Source: Zunongwangia endophytica (GTDB taxonomy: Bacteria > Bacteroidota > Bacteroidia > Flavobacteriales > Flavobacteriaceae). From it: a DNA stretch of 64,000 bases. The position numbers and the translations under genes were made by a program. This document shows positions 45,616 to 54,351 of this stretch, piece after piece. The first letter of the stretch is position 1. Each line of letters starts with the position of its first letter. The notes beneath the pieces were generated by a model. The model saw only the letters and a program-made list of their open reading frames with translations, was not told the DNA's origin and ran no database searches. The stretch covers positions 3,836,001 through 3,900,000 of the forward strand of contig NZ_JAUFPZ010000002.1 of NCBI RefSeq assembly GCF_030409505.1, read 5' to 3'.

Positions 45616-46278
45616 ATTTTTTATCACAAACACCCATACCCGCCATTTATTCCAGAGAGTGCTACCAAACTTATCGTCGGAACTTTACCGCCTCCCAGGT
45701 TTACACAACGTAAACTCAAGGAGCGCGATGTTGATTTTTGTTACGGAAGTCAGGATGGTTTACTTTGGCCAATTTTAGATCAAATTTTTGATCTGGAATT
45801 AATTTATGATACTTCAGAAAAAGCTATTGCACAACGAAAGGATTTTCTTCGGAAGCGAGGCATCGGGATTTGTGATGTTGTCGAAAGCAGTTATCGAGAA
45901 AAGATAGATGCTTCTGATTTGGGAATGAAAGATGTTGAACTTCGGAATATGCTTCAGATTTTACGAAATCATCCTAAAATCGATACGCTTTTATTTACGG
46001 GAGGAAACAGTAAAAATGGCCCCGAATATTTTTTCCGGAGACATTTAAAAAATTCCGAAGAAGAAAATATCAAACTGAAAGTTATCGATAATGAACCGCC
46101 AAGAATTCATCAGTTTGTTTTGGATGGACGATTAATTAAGACCGTTTCTTTAACTGCGCCTTCTGGTTCTGCCAATCGAGCAATAGGAAGCATGCAACTT
46201 TATAAAGAATTGAAGTCGAAAGATTCTAATTTCAATACCGTAGATTTTAGAATTCTTCAGTATAAAGAGTTTTTCTAA
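45616..46278 (+). CDS. uracil-DNA glycosylase-like protein with noncanonical start
   Basis: The frame encodes a full-length, well-conserved 220-residue product beginning FYHKHPYPPFIPESATKLIV, followed by GTLPPPRF, DVDFCYGSQDGLLWPILD, GICDVVESS and a C-terminal TAPSGSANRAI, as in Mug/UDG-superfamily proteins found in Bacteroidetes. No ATG, GTG or TTG lies between the in-frame TGA at 45553 and the conserved N-terminus. The first ATG in frame is 101 codons in (45919) and would remove the active-site half. ATT at 45616 stands exactly where relatives have Met. Either ATT is the start, or the start codon has been lost. Family assignment is by motif memory. Confidence 0.7.
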   Translation: MFYHKHPYPPFIPESATKLIVGTLPPPRFTQRKLKERDVDFCYGSQDGLLWPILDQIFDLELIYDTSEKAIAQRKDFLRKRGIGICDVVESSYREKIDASDLGMKDVELRNMLQILRNHPKIDTLLFTGGNSKNGPEYFFRRHLKNSEEENIKLKVIDNEPPRIHQFVLDGRLIKTVSLTAPSGSANRAIGSMQLYKELKSKDSNFNTVDFRILQYKEFF

Positions 46279-46295
46279 ACCCTCTAAAAAGTAAA

Positions 46296-46328
46296 AATCC
46301 CTGAAACTCAAATTGAATTTCAGGGATT
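46296..46328. terminator. hairpin between UDG-like and THX genes
   Basis: A perfect 11-bp stem (AATCCCTGAAA / TTTCAGGGATT) with an 11-nt loop lies 18 nt after the UDG-like stop. On the minus strand it is followed by TTTTTACTTTTT. It may stop transcription from both sides. Confidence 0.65.
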
Positions 46329-46438
46329 ATCATTTTGCAGATTATTTGCTCGATAATCGAGATTAAAAGCCGCGAGATTTGCCTCGAAATAATAAATTAA
46401 TTTCTTATAAATACCTCATAGCTTTAATTTTGGGTAAT

Positions 46439-46573
46439 TTACTGCAAAGCTTTTTTATCCTGTTCTGCGAGGGTCGTCGGCTTTACTTTAAATTTTTTAC
46501 GTTTAGGTCGTAGTTTTCCGCTAGTGCCGATCGCTATTTTCCCTCGTTTAGTTTTTTTATCGCCTCTTCCCAT
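46439..46573 (-). CDS. 30S ribosomal protein THX
   Basis: A 44-aa basic protein starting MGRGDKKTKRGKIAIGTSGK and continuing LRPKRKKFKVKPTT, clearly the THX family that sits at the head of the 30S subunit, known from Thermus and most Bacteroidetes. It is short enough to be missed by automatic annotation. It follows the 47-aa gene by 5 nt. Confidence 0.88.
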   Translation of the reverse strand: MGRGDKKTKRGKIAIGTSGKLRPKRKKFKVKPTTLAEQDKKALQ

Positions 46574-46578
46574 AGAAT

Positions 46579-46722
46579 CTATTTTTTGTTTTGTTGATCT
46601 TTAACTGTTTTTTCGTCGATATCTACTTCGTTGGTAGATTCGTTTCTATTTCCCGATGGTTGTGTCGGATTCTTTTGATCTGTTTTTCTAGTTCGGTGGT
46701 TATCTTCAATTGGCCCTCCCAT
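46579..46722 (-). CDS. small hydrophilic protein, 47 aa, unknown
   Basis: ATG at 46722 opens a frame for a disordered, charged peptide (MGGPIEDNHRTRKTDQKNP, then PSGNRNESTNEVDIDEKTV) rich in Asn, Asp, Gln and Lys with no Cys or hydrophobic core. It ends 5 nt before THX, which supports it being a real co-transcribed gene. Function unknown. Confidence 0.5.
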   Translation of the reverse strand: MGGPIEDNHRTRKTDQKNPTQPSGNRNESTNEVDIDEKTVKDQQNKK

Positions 46723-46799
46723 AATTCGTGTTTTTAAGATTCAACTTAAAGATACGAACCGCTTTTCTTAAAAGCTCCTAATACAGTGTTAGACTTTGG

Positions 46800-47567
46800 T
46801 TAAACCGGTCTAACCGTTTTTACAAACTCGTGGATACTGTCTTTCCCGTGCTTGTTTATGTGCTTTATAAATGCACTACCAATAATAGCACCTTTTGCAT
46901 ATTTAGTTGCTTGGTTAAAGGTATCTTCATCACTAATTCCAAATCCTACAATCTGGGGATTCTTCAAATTCATATCAGCAATCCTCTTAAAGTAAGCCTT
47001 AGTATCCTCTCCAAAACCTTTAGTCCCTCCAGTAACACTAGCGGTACTTACCATATAAATAAATCCGTTGGAAACTTCATCGATAAACCGAATACGCTCT
47101 TCGGAAGTCTGTGGCGTGATTAAGAATATATTTTTTAGTCCGTGTTTATCGAATATCGCTTTGTATTCGTCATTATAAACATCTACCGGAAGATCTGGAA
47201 TTATGAGTCCGTCGATTCCTACTTCTTCGCATTTTGCACAAAATTTTTCTACGCCAAATTGAAGTATCGGATTAAAATAACCCATAATGACTAGCGGAAT
47301 AGAAACTTCAGAACGAATATTTTTTAATTGTTCAAAGAGTTTATTGGTGGTCATTCCGCTTTTTAAAGCAATGGTAGAACTTTCCTGAATTGTTGGACCA
47401 TCAGCTAAAGGATCACTAAACGGAAGTCCAATTTCGATAAAATCGATTCCATTTTTTTCTAGATTTTTAATGATTTCTACCGTATCGTTAATTTCAGGAT
47501 ATCCTGAGGTAAAATATATAGAAAGAAGTTTTTTGTCTTCTTTCATTTTTTGATTAATTCTATTCAT
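46800..47567 (-). CDS. trpA: tryptophan synthase alpha chain
   Basis: A 255-aa TIM barrel that cleaves indole-3-glycerol phosphate. Catalytic Glu in FIEIGLPFSDPLADGPTIQ and Asp in IDGLIIPDLPVD are present; the phosphate loop is MVSTASVTGGTKG. It is the last gene of the trpEGDCFBA operon; the 256-nt gap to trpB is filled with repeats. Confidence 0.95.
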   Translation of the reverse strand: MNRINQKMKEDKKLLSIYFTSGYPEINDTVEIIKNLEKNGIDFIEIGLPFSDPLADGPTIQESSTIALKSGMTTNKLFEQLKNIRSEVSIPLVIMGYFNPILQFGVEKFCAKCEEVGIDGLIIPDLPVDVYNDEYKAIFDKHGLKNIFLITPQTSEERIRFIDEVSNGFIYMVSTASVTGGTKGFGEDTKAYFKRIADMNLKNPQIVGFGISDEDTFNQATKYAKGAIIGSAFIKHINKHGKDSIHEFVKTVRPV

Positions 47568-47618
47568 TTTTTTAAGCTTTTGGTTGTTTTGCTTTCAGCT
47601 TTTATTCTCACTTTCTTT

Positions 47619-47669
47619 TTCCATTGATGAAAAAGAAACAAAAAAATCTAGGCTTACAAATCTTGATTT
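47619..47669. repeat. intergenic repeat element D, copy 1 (partial)
   Basis: About 51 nt beginning TTCCATTGATGAAAAAGAAA and containing CTAGGCTTACAAA, almost identical to 50027-50077 (a few mismatches and single-base gaps). It lies in the trpB-trpA spacer, immediately beside repeat copy B. Confidence 0.8.
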
Positions 47670-47680
47670 TAATTTTATCT

Positions 47681-47789
47681 CGTCACCCTGAACTTGATTT
47701 AGGGTCTCATCCAATAATGGCTTCCTACAATTAGTTACGTACCGGTATGAGATTCCGTATCTACCGATAGCTATTGGGACGGAATGACG
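47681..47789. repeat. intergenic inverted-repeat element, copy B
   Basis: The left arm is almost identical to copy A (CGTCACCCTGAACTTGATTT, then AGGGTCTCAT). The right arm (ATGAGATTCCG ... CGGAATGACG) is interrupted by about 20 nt containing CCGATAGCTATTGGGA. It lies in the trpB-trpA spacer. Confidence 0.8.
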
Positions 47790-47824
47790 AAAACACTAAA
47801 ACTTCAGCATTTTAAATTTAATTT

Positions 47825-49006
47825 CTAAAGATCAAAATAATCGATATACGTATTTAGATCTTTATCGCCACGACCAGAAAGATTTACCACGATAATATCA
47901 TCTTCTTTAAATTTTCGATCTTCAAAAATTGCCAGAGCGTGAGAGGTTTCGATTGCAGGAATAATTCCTTCTAATTTTGCCAATTCTAAGCCGGCATCCA
48001 TGGCAGCTTTATCGGTGATTGAAATAAATTCGCCGCGACCGCTTCTAAATAGATTGGCGTGCATTGGGCCAACTCCCGGATAATCTAAACCAGCGGAAAT
48101 CGAATACGGTTCAGTTATTTGTCCGTCTTCAGTTTGCATCAAAAGCGTTTTGCTTCCGTGGATAATTCCTTCTTTTCCTAAAGCCGAAGTTGCTGCACTT
48201 TCTCCGGTATAAATTCCTTTTCCGGCAGCTTCTACCGCAATAATACCAACTTCAGGATTATCTAAATAATGGAAATACGCACCGGCCGCATTACTACCAC
48301 CTCCTACACAAGCCACAACATAATCTGGATTTTCCCGATTTTCTTTTTCTTTAAGTTGAACTTTAATTTCTTCTGAAATTATTGCTTGAAATCTCGCCAC
48401 CATATCTGGATAAGGATGAGGTCCCACCACAGATCCGATAATATAATGCGTGTCTAATGGATTGTTAATCCAATCCCGAATTGCTTCGTTAGTCGCATCT
48501 TTTAGGGTTTTACTACCCGATTTTGCCGGAACTACTTTTGCACCTAGCATCTTCATTCGGGCCACGTTTGGCGCCTGGCGTTCAATATCAATTTCGCCCA
48601 TGTACACAATACACTCAATTCCCATTAGTGCACAAACCGTAGCTGTAGCAACACCATGTTGGCCTGCACCGGTTTCAGCAATTATTCTATTTTTACCAAG
48701 ACGTTTGGCCATTAAAATTTGTCCAACAGTGTTGTTCACTTTATGAGCACCAGTATGACAAAGATCTTCTCGTTTTAAATATACTTTGGTATTGTATTTT
48801 TTACTGAAACGTTCTGCATAGTAAAGCGGAGTAGGGCGACCTACGTAATCTTTTAGAAGCGCTTTAAATTCTTTCTGAAAAGAATCTTCTTTCATAATGT
48901 CTAAATACTGCTTACGCAATTCTTCAACATTAGGATATAGCATTTCAGGAATAAAGGCGCCGCCAAACTCGCCGTAGTATCCTTTTTCGTCTGCTTGATA
49001 TGTCAT
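47825..49006 (-). CDS. trpB: tryptophan synthase beta chain
   Basis: A 393-aa PLP enzyme joining indole and serine. The PLP lysine is in [13 protein letters not shown]; other motifs are [31 protein letters not shown] and [13 protein letters not shown]. It is the standard TrpB1 type that forms an alpha-beta complex with TrpA, encoded next door. Confidence 0.96.
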   Translation of the reverse strand: MTYQADEKGYYGEFGGAFIPEMLYPNVEELRKQYLDIMKEDSFQKEFKALLKDYVGRPTPLYYAERFSKKYNTKVYLKREDLCHTGAHKVNNTVGQILMAKRLGKNRIIAETGAGQHGVATATVCALMGIECIVYMGEIDIERQAPNVARMKMLGAKVVPAKSGSKTLKDATNEAIRDWINNPLDTHYIIGSVVGPHPYPDMVARFQAIISEEIKVQLKEKENRENPDYVVACVGGGSNAAGAYFHYLDNPEVGIIAVEAAGKGIYTGESAATSALGKEGIIHGSKTLLMQTEDGQITEPYSISAGLDYPGVGPMHANLFRSGRGEFISITDKAAMDAGLELAKLEGIIPAIETSHALAIFEDRKFKEDDIIVVNLSGRGDKDLNTYIDYFDL

Positions 49007-49113
49007 TTTATTTAGCTTTTTAGCTTAGAGCTTTCAGCTTTCAGCTTAATTTTTATTCTTAGTTTATGGTTAACTGTTTTCAGTAAACAGTTTTAACTTT
49101 AATGTTTCCTATT

Positions 49114-49239
49114 TCATCATCCCAGATTTGATCCGGGAGCTCATAAGTTGTGTGAGACGCTGAATCAAGTTCAGCATGACGTTTTACTTGTATTATTTCC
49201 AAATCATCCTTTCTTCACGAGCAATTTTCGATAGGCCAT
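49114..49239. repeat. intergenic element copy C (inverted) plus tail of element D
   Basis: 49114-49181 is related to copies A and B but in the opposite orientation: its left side (CCCAGATTTGATCCGGGAG) matches the right arm of A, and its right side (TGAATCAAGTTCAGCATGACG region) the left arm. 49217-49239 (ACGAGCAATTTTCGATAGGC) matches the end of the D copy at 50162-50184. The 300-nt trpF-trpB spacer holds only this and AT-rich DNA, including a small hairpin AACTGTTT / AAACAGTT near 49070-49092. Confidence 0.75.
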
Positions 49240-49307
49240 TTTTCAATCTTATTCAATATTCAAAATAATTATTCCTCTTTCCATTATCAAATCACCACAT
49301 TGCCACA

Positions 49308-49958
49308 TTATGAAATTATTTCATCAACAAATTGTTTAAGTTTTTTTGCATTTTTAAGTCCGGGTTCATTTTCGAAAGCACTGTTTACATCTATAGCGTA
49401 TAATAAGTGTGCTTTACCGATTTTGCTGAAATAGGTATAAAATTCTTGTAGATCTTCTAATTGCTCTAATCCAATACCTCCACTTAAAAAAAATGGTTTT
49501 TCAGATGGGTAATCTTTAAGCAAAGTCCAGTCGAAAGTTTCGCCATTCCCGCCTTTATGTTTGCCTTTGGTATCGAAAAGGAAATAATCAACGGTGTCTT
49601 CAAAATCTGCTAATTGATTAAAATCGAATTCAGACTTTACGGAAAACACTTTTATAATTTCAATATTCGTTTCTTTTAAAACTGTTTTTAATTCTGCACA
49701 AAACTCAGCCGACTCACCACCATGAAGCTGAATTGCATTTAAATCGAATTCAGTGATTTTATCTAAAATTTCACTGATTTCAGATTCTATAAAAACACCG
49801 GTCTTTTTTATCGAATCTGAAATTTTAGGTATTTCAGTATTAAAAAAACGAGGTGTTTTTTCGTAGAAAATAAAACCCATATAATCTGGGTGCAATGCAG
49901 CGATTTCCTGAATATTTTCAGGATGTTTCATTCCGCATATTTTGAGTTTTAAGTTCAT
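49308..49958 (-). CDS. trpF: phosphoribosylanthranilate isomerase
   Basis: A 216-aa TIM barrel: LKICGMKHPENIQEIAALHPDYMGFIFY with the catalytic Cys, IQLHGGESAEFC, DYFLFDTKGKHKGGNGETFDW with the catalytic Asp, and FFLSGGIGLEQL. It converts phosphoribosylanthranilate to its ribulose isomer. It is a separate protein, not fused to TrpC. Confidence 0.94.
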   Translation of the reverse strand: MNLKLKICGMKHPENIQEIAALHPDYMGFIFYEKTPRFFNTEIPKISDSIKKTGVFIESEISEILDKITEFDLNAIQLHGGESAEFCAELKTVLKETNIEIIKVFSVKSEFDFNQLADFEDTVDYFLFDTKGKHKGGNGETFDWTLLKDYPSEKPFFLSGGIGLEQLEDLQEFYTYFSKIGKAHLLYAIDVNSAFENEPGLKNAKKLKQFVDEIIS

Positions 49959-50026
49959 GGTTTTTAAGTTTATGGTTTACAGTTTAAAGGCTATTATTAT
50001 TTAGCTATTAGTTCGTTTTTTCTTTT

Positions 50027-50184
50027 TTCCATTGCTGAAAAAAGAAACAAAAAAACTAGGCTTACAAACCTTGCTCTAAATTGTACGTTCTGAAGCTAAA
50101 TTTTAGGAATTCGCTACGCTCAAACAGCCTAAAATTTTATGCTTCTTTCACTTCCAATTTTACGAGCAATCTTTGATAGGCCAT
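50027..50184. repeat. intergenic repeat element D, long copy
   Basis: Starts TTCCATTGCTGAAAAAAG (matches 47619-47669). Holds an interrupted inverted repeat (GAAGC..AATTTTAGG at 50092-50107 against CCTAAAATT..GCTTC at 50128-50145) around GAATTCGCTACGCTCAAAC, and ends ACGAGCAATCTTTGATAGGC (matches 49217-49239). It fills much of the 335-nt trpC-trpF spacer, which has no gene. Confidence 0.75.
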
Positions 50185-50293
50185 ATTAACTTCAAAATAA
50201 TTATATTTCTTTTCTAATCTTCAAACCACCGCATCATCAAATCAACAAATCAAATTATCATATCTAACAGCGAAGCGATCTATACTCTATTTA

Positions 50294-51085
50294 CTAACTT
50301 CTAGTTTCTAATTCTTCAATAAAAGCTTTCGCACTTTCACCGGGATTATCGGTTTTCATAAAGTTTTCTCCAATTAAAAAACCTTCGTAACCATATTGTT
50401 TTAAATCGTTGATAGCCGCTACGGAACTGATTCCGCTTTCGCTAACTTTTACAAAATCATCAGGTATTTTTTCTGAAAGATCTTTGCTGGTTTGCGTGCT
50501 AACTTCAAAGGTTTTTAAGTTTCGGTTATTTACACCTAACATATCCAGGCTTGGCATAATCGATTTTTCTAACTCTTCTTGGTTATGCACTTCAAGCAAT
50601 ACATCTAAACCTAGATTTTTAGCAAACTCAGATAATTGTTTAATTTGTGATTGTTCTAAAACAGCCGCAATTAACAGAATAACATCGGCTCCATGAGCCT
50701 TTGCTTCTAATAATTGATATTCGTCAATTACAAACTCTTTTCTTAAAATAGGCATTCTTACTGAAGCTCTGGCGAAAAGCAAATCATCTAAAGAACCTCC
50801 AAAATACTTACCATCGGTTAAAACCGACATTCCACTAACTCCAGCATTTTCGTAACCTTTAGCGACATCTTCTACATTTAAACTGTGGTTAATTACCGAT
50901 TTAGAAGGAGAACGACGTTTATGTTCAGCAATAATTCCGCTTTTACTTTTTCGGAGAGCATTAGCTAAAGAAACAGTTTCTCTTTCAAACAACGCTGAAT
51001 TTTCCAATTGGGAAACCGGAACAACCAGTTTTTTTAAAACCAGTTCTTTATGTTTATCTGCTATTATTTTATCTAGAATATTCAT
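50294..51085 (-). CDS. trpC: indole-3-glycerol phosphate synthase
   Basis: A 263-aa TIM barrel: IIAEHKRRSPSKSVIN with the first catalytic Lys, SVLTDGKYFGGSLDDL, PILRKEFVIDEYQLLEAKAHGADVILLI, LGVNNRNLKTFEV and KVSESGISS. It closes the indole ring by decarboxylation. It follows trpD by 9 nt. Confidence 0.95.
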   Translation of the reverse strand: MNILDKIIADKHKELVLKKLVVPVSQLENSALFERETVSLANALRKSKSGIIAEHKRRSPSKSVINHSLNVEDVAKGYENAGVSGMSVLTDGKYFGGSLDDLLFARASVRMPILRKEFVIDEYQLLEAKAHGADVILLIAAVLEQSQIKQLSEFAKNLGLDVLLEVHNQEELEKSIMPSLDMLGVNNRNLKTFEVSTQTSKDLSEKIPDDFVKVSESGISSVAAINDLKQYGYEGFLIGENFMKTDNPGESAKAFIEELETRS

Positions 51086-51094
51086 AAGTTCTTA

Positions 51095-52084
51095 TTAGCT
51101 TAATTCTTGTAATTTTTTTAGTGCCTGTAAGGCTTTACCAGATTTGATAGAATCTTTAGCAGCATAAAATCCTTCTCGAGGTGTGATACCTTTTGCTGTA
51201 GAAATTGCCATTCCCGCATTAGCACAGACTACATTTTCCTGAGCTTCGGTACCTTGTCCTTTTAAGATATTTACTAAAATCATTGCTGAATTTTCTATAG
51301 TTCCGCCACCGTAAATTTCTTCTTGTTTTAATTTCTTAACTCCAAAATCACTAGGTTTTATTATACTTTCGGTGTTATTAGAAATTACTTTAGTATCGCT
51401 TGTTAACGAAATCTCGTCGTAACCATCTAATGCATATAAGATACTGAAATTTTTATCGGTGTTTTGATAAAGATACCCATACATTCTAGCTAATTCTAAA
51501 TTGAAAACACCCACTAACTGATTCTTCGGAAATGCAGGATTCACCATAGGACCCAACATGTTGAAAAAGGTTTTCACAGCTAAGCTTTTACGAATAGGAG
51601 CAACGTTTTTCATGGCTGGGTGAAATAGCGGCGCATGTAAAACACAGATTCCTGCTTTATCGATACATTTTTCTAAAAAGTCGGGGCGATTGCTGAATTT
51701 GATACCCAAATGTTCCATAGCATTTGAACTTCCGCTTACTGAAGAAACACCATAATTACCATGTTTTGCGACATGAACTCCGGCACCAGCAGTAACAAAA
51801 GATGAAGTTGTAGATATATTGAAGGTATTTTTACCATCGCCTCCCGTACCACAAAGATCGATAGGATCGTAAGCGCTTAGATCGATAGCTACACAAAGTT
51901 CTAGAAGTGCGTCCCTAAAACCTTCTAACTCGGCAATAGTTACACTTCGCATCATGTAAACGGTTAGAAAAGCAGCAATTTGACTTTCGTTATATTCTCC
52001 ATCTGATATATTGAATAAAGCTTGTTTAGCTTCTTCTTTACTGATGGTTTCGTGGTTAATTAACCTATTGAGTAATGCTTTCAT
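51095..52084 (-). CDS. trpD: anthranilate phosphoribosyltransferase
   Basis: A 329-aa enzyme with the glycine loop DLCGTGGDGKNTFNISTTSSFV, the PRPP site HGNYGVSSVSGSSNAMEHLG and NMLGPMVNPA. It transfers PRPP ribose-phosphate onto anthranilate. It is not fused to the TrpG glutaminase, which is a separate gene 78 nt upstream. Confidence 0.95.
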   Translation of the reverse strand: MKALLNRLINHETISKEEAKQALFNISDGEYNESQIAAFLTVYMMRSVTIAELEGFRDALLELCVAIDLSAYDPIDLCGTGGDGKNTFNISTTSSFVTAGAGVHVAKHGNYGVSSVSGSSNAMEHLGIKFSNRPDFLEKCIDKAGICVLHAPLFHPAMKNVAPIRKSLAVKTFFNMLGPMVNPAFPKNQLVGVFNLELARMYGYLYQNTDKNFSILYALDGYDEISLTSDTKVISNNTESIIKPSDFGVKKLKQEEIYGGGTIENSAMILVNILKGQGTEAQENVVCANAGMAISTAKGITPREGFYAAKDSIKSGKALQALKKLQELS

Positions 52085-52162
52085 TATATAAGAAATGCTC
52101 CGTTAAAAAACGGAAGATAAATGTATATGTTTTGAAAATTAGATGTTTGCTTCGTTTTTACT

Positions 52163-52735
52163 TTATGAATCTGCTTTTACCCAATTTTCGATCATTTTCT
52201 TTCCTTCTGGAGTTAAAACTGATTCCGGATGAAACTGAACGCCGCGAACATCATATTCTCTATGGCGTAGTGACATGATTTGTCCTTTATCATCAAAAGC
52301 GGTAGCTTCCAAAGCATCTGGTAAATCTTTTAAAACTACCCAAGAATGATAACGACCAACTTTTATCTTTTTATCTAAACCAGCAAATAAGGGTTCATCT
52401 TCTACTACAATATCTATATCTGTAGCAATACCATGATATACCGAGTCTAGATTCCCTAAAGTACCGCCGTAAACTTCGCCGATGGCTTGCTGGCCTAAGC
52501 AAACACCAAAAATACTTTTGGTTGCTCCGTATTTTTCTATAATCGGTTTTAAAAGTCCGGCTTCTGAAGGGATACCAGGACCGGGAGACAATAATATTTT
52601 ATCGAAATTTTCTACAAAATCGATATCTAATTGATCGTTTCTTCTTACTGTAACGTCGCAATCTAGATCTTCTAGATAATGTACCAGGTTGTACACAAAC
52701 GAATCGTAATTATCTATAACTAATACTTTTTTCAT
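52163..52735 (-). CDS. trpG: anthranilate synthase glutaminase subunit
   Basis: A 190-aa class I glutamine amidotransferase: VLVIDNYDSFVYNLVHYLE, LSPGPGIPSEAG, the nucleophile Cys in FGVCLGQQAIGEVYG and the His-Glu dyad in GVQFHPESVLT. It supplies ammonia to TrpE. A role shared with p-aminobenzoate synthesis (PabA) is possible, as in other bacteria. Confidence 0.93.
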   Translation of the reverse strand: MKKVLVIDNYDSFVYNLVHYLEDLDCDVTVRRNDQLDIDFVENFDKILLSPGPGIPSEAGLLKPIIEKYGATKSIFGVCLGQQAIGEVYGGTLGNLDSVYHGIATDIDIVVEDEPLFAGLDKKIKVGRYHSWVVLKDLPDALEATAFDDKGQIMSLRHREYDVRGVQFHPESVLTPEGKKMIENWVKADS

Positions 52736-52842
52736 TTTCTATCCCTCATTGAGGTTTTTATTGTTCGGTAGAATTTCCCGAAATTTTAATTATTCTCGAT
52801 TTTCATACTCTTAGGTTTCCCTAGAGTTTGTGGATCTGTTTG

Positions 52843-52940
52843 CGTTAGGGATTGAGGTATTGTTGGAGCTCTTTTTAAACGAGTTAGCGTTTAAAAAAGC
52901 GACTACCGAAAGCCCGACCACCCGTTAGGGAGGTAACGCC
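52843..52940. repeat. hairpin-rich intergenic element E in the trpE-trpG spacer
   Basis: Runs from GCGTTAGGGATTGAGGTATT through a 10-bp perfect stem (TTTTTAAACG / CGTTTAAAAA at 52872-52897) to CCCGTTAGGGAGGTAACGCC, so GTTAGGGA appears near both ends. It ends 1 nt before the trpE stop and lies inside the operon. Only one copy is in the window, so its repeat nature is inferred from its form. Confidence 0.5.
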
Positions 52941-52941
52941 A

Positions 52942-54339
52942 TTATTCAACATTTTCAGCTATTTCTAATGCGTTTGTTAGTGCGCCTAGTTTGTTATATA
53001 CTTCTTGTAATTCGTTTTCGTTTTTAGATTCTGAAACGACACCGGCACCTGCCTGATAGTGCAAGTGGTGATTTTTACTTACAAAAGATCTGATGATGAT
53101 GGCGTGGTTGAAGTTTCCGTGGAAATCCATAAATCCTATCGCACCGCCGTAGGCATCTCTATTTACATTTTCGCATTCTTCGATAAGCTTCATTGCGCTG
53201 TGTTTTGGTGCGCCACTTAACGTTCCTGCCGGGAATGTATCGGCAACGACCTGCATTGTCGAGGTATCTGGATTTTTTGTTCCGGTAACTTTACTCACCA
53301 GGTGAATAACGTGAGAGAAAAACTGAATTTCGCGATAGGTTTCTACCTTTACATTGCTTCCGTTTCGACTAAGGTCGTTACGAGCAAGATCTACCAACAT
53401 TACATGTTCTGCGTTTTCTTTCTCGTCGGCACTTAATTGTTTGGCAATTTCGGCATCTTTTTCATCGTTTCCGGTACGTTTAAAAGTTCCGGCAATAGGG
53501 TGAATTTCAGCCTGACCTTCGTCTACAACTAATTGCGCTTCTGGAGAGCTTCCGAAGATTTTAAAGTTTCCGTAGTCAAAATAGAATAGGTAAGGCGAGG
53601 GGTTTATGCTTCGTAAAGCGCGGTATACGTTAAATTCGTCTCCTTTAAACTTTTGAGAAAATCGTCTGGAAAGTACAATCTGAAAAACATCTCCGCGAAA
53701 ACAGTGTTTTTTACCGAATTTCACTTGTTCGATAAACTCGTCGTCGGATAAATTACTTTGGGTTTCGCCGTCGCGATAAAAATTATAGGTTGAGAAATTC
53801 TTTACGCTAATAAGCTGCTCGATTTCTGCAATTTTATTGTCACCATCGTACGAATGGTTAAAAATAAAAGCTTGATTATTGAAATGATTTATTGCAATAA
53901 TATTTTGATAGACCGCATAATACATATCCGGTAATTCTAGATCGCCTTTTTTCTTTTTGATTTCAATATCTTCAAAATAACGTACACCATCGTAAGAGAT
54001 ATAGCCGAAGAGACCGTTATTTATAAATTTGAAATCTAAATCTTCAGTATCGAACAATTTCCCAAAATCCTGAATTTTATTAGGAATGTTGATGTCTGAA
54101 GTAATTTTTGTCGTAGTAGAAGTTCCATCAGGAAATTCCTCAATTATTTCTTCATTTTGTACTCTTATAGATGCAATTGGATTACAGCAGATATAAGAAA
54201 AACTGTTTTTATTTGCATGATAATCGCTACTTTCTAGTAGAAGACTATTTGGATATTTATCGCGTACTTTTAAATATACGCTTACCGGAGTAATCGTATC
54301 TGCAAGTAATTTTTTGTGATTGGTTTTAAGTTTGTACAT
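52942..54339 (-). CDS. trpE: anthranilate synthase component I
   Basis: A 465-aa chorismate-utilising enzyme. The N-terminal feedback region has the Trp-binding LLESSDYHANKNSFSYIC, a form of the LLES motif, so inhibition by tryptophan is expected. The catalytic half has FQIVLSRRFSQ, YLFYFDYGNFKIFGSSPE, HPIAGTFKRTGNDEKDAE, DLARNDLSRNG and FPAGTLSGAPKHSAM. It is the first structural gene after the attenuator, 12 nt below the terminator's T run. Confidence 0.95.
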   Translation of the reverse strand: MYKLKTNHKKLLADTITPVSVYLKVRDKYPNSLLLESSDYHANKNSFSYICCNPIASIRVQNEEIIEEFPDGTSTTTKITSDINIPNKIQDFGKLFDTEDLDFKFINNGLFGYISYDGVRYFEDIEIKKKKGDLELPDMYYAVYQNIIAINHFNNQAFIFNHSYDGDNKIAEIEQLISVKNFSTYNFYRDGETQSNLSDDEFIEQVKFGKKHCFRGDVFQIVLSRRFSQKFKGDEFNVYRALRSINPSPYLFYFDYGNFKIFGSSPEAQLVVDEGQAEIHPIAGTFKRTGNDEKDAEIAKQLSADEKENAEHVMLVDLARNDLSRNGSNVKVETYREIQFFSHVIHLVSKVTGTKNPDTSTMQVVADTFPAGTLSGAPKHSAMKLIEECENVNRDAYGGAIGFMDFHGNFNHAIIIRSFVSKNHHLHYQAGAGVVSESKNENELQEVYNKLGALTNALEIAENVE

Positions 54340-54351
54340 ATTTAAGGCGAA

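Noticed and set aside
49070..49092. hairpin AACTGTTT / AAACAGTT taken as a terminator inside the trp operon
   Set aside because: It is a short AT-rich dyad without a T run on the minus strand; no reason to end transcription between trpB and trpF.
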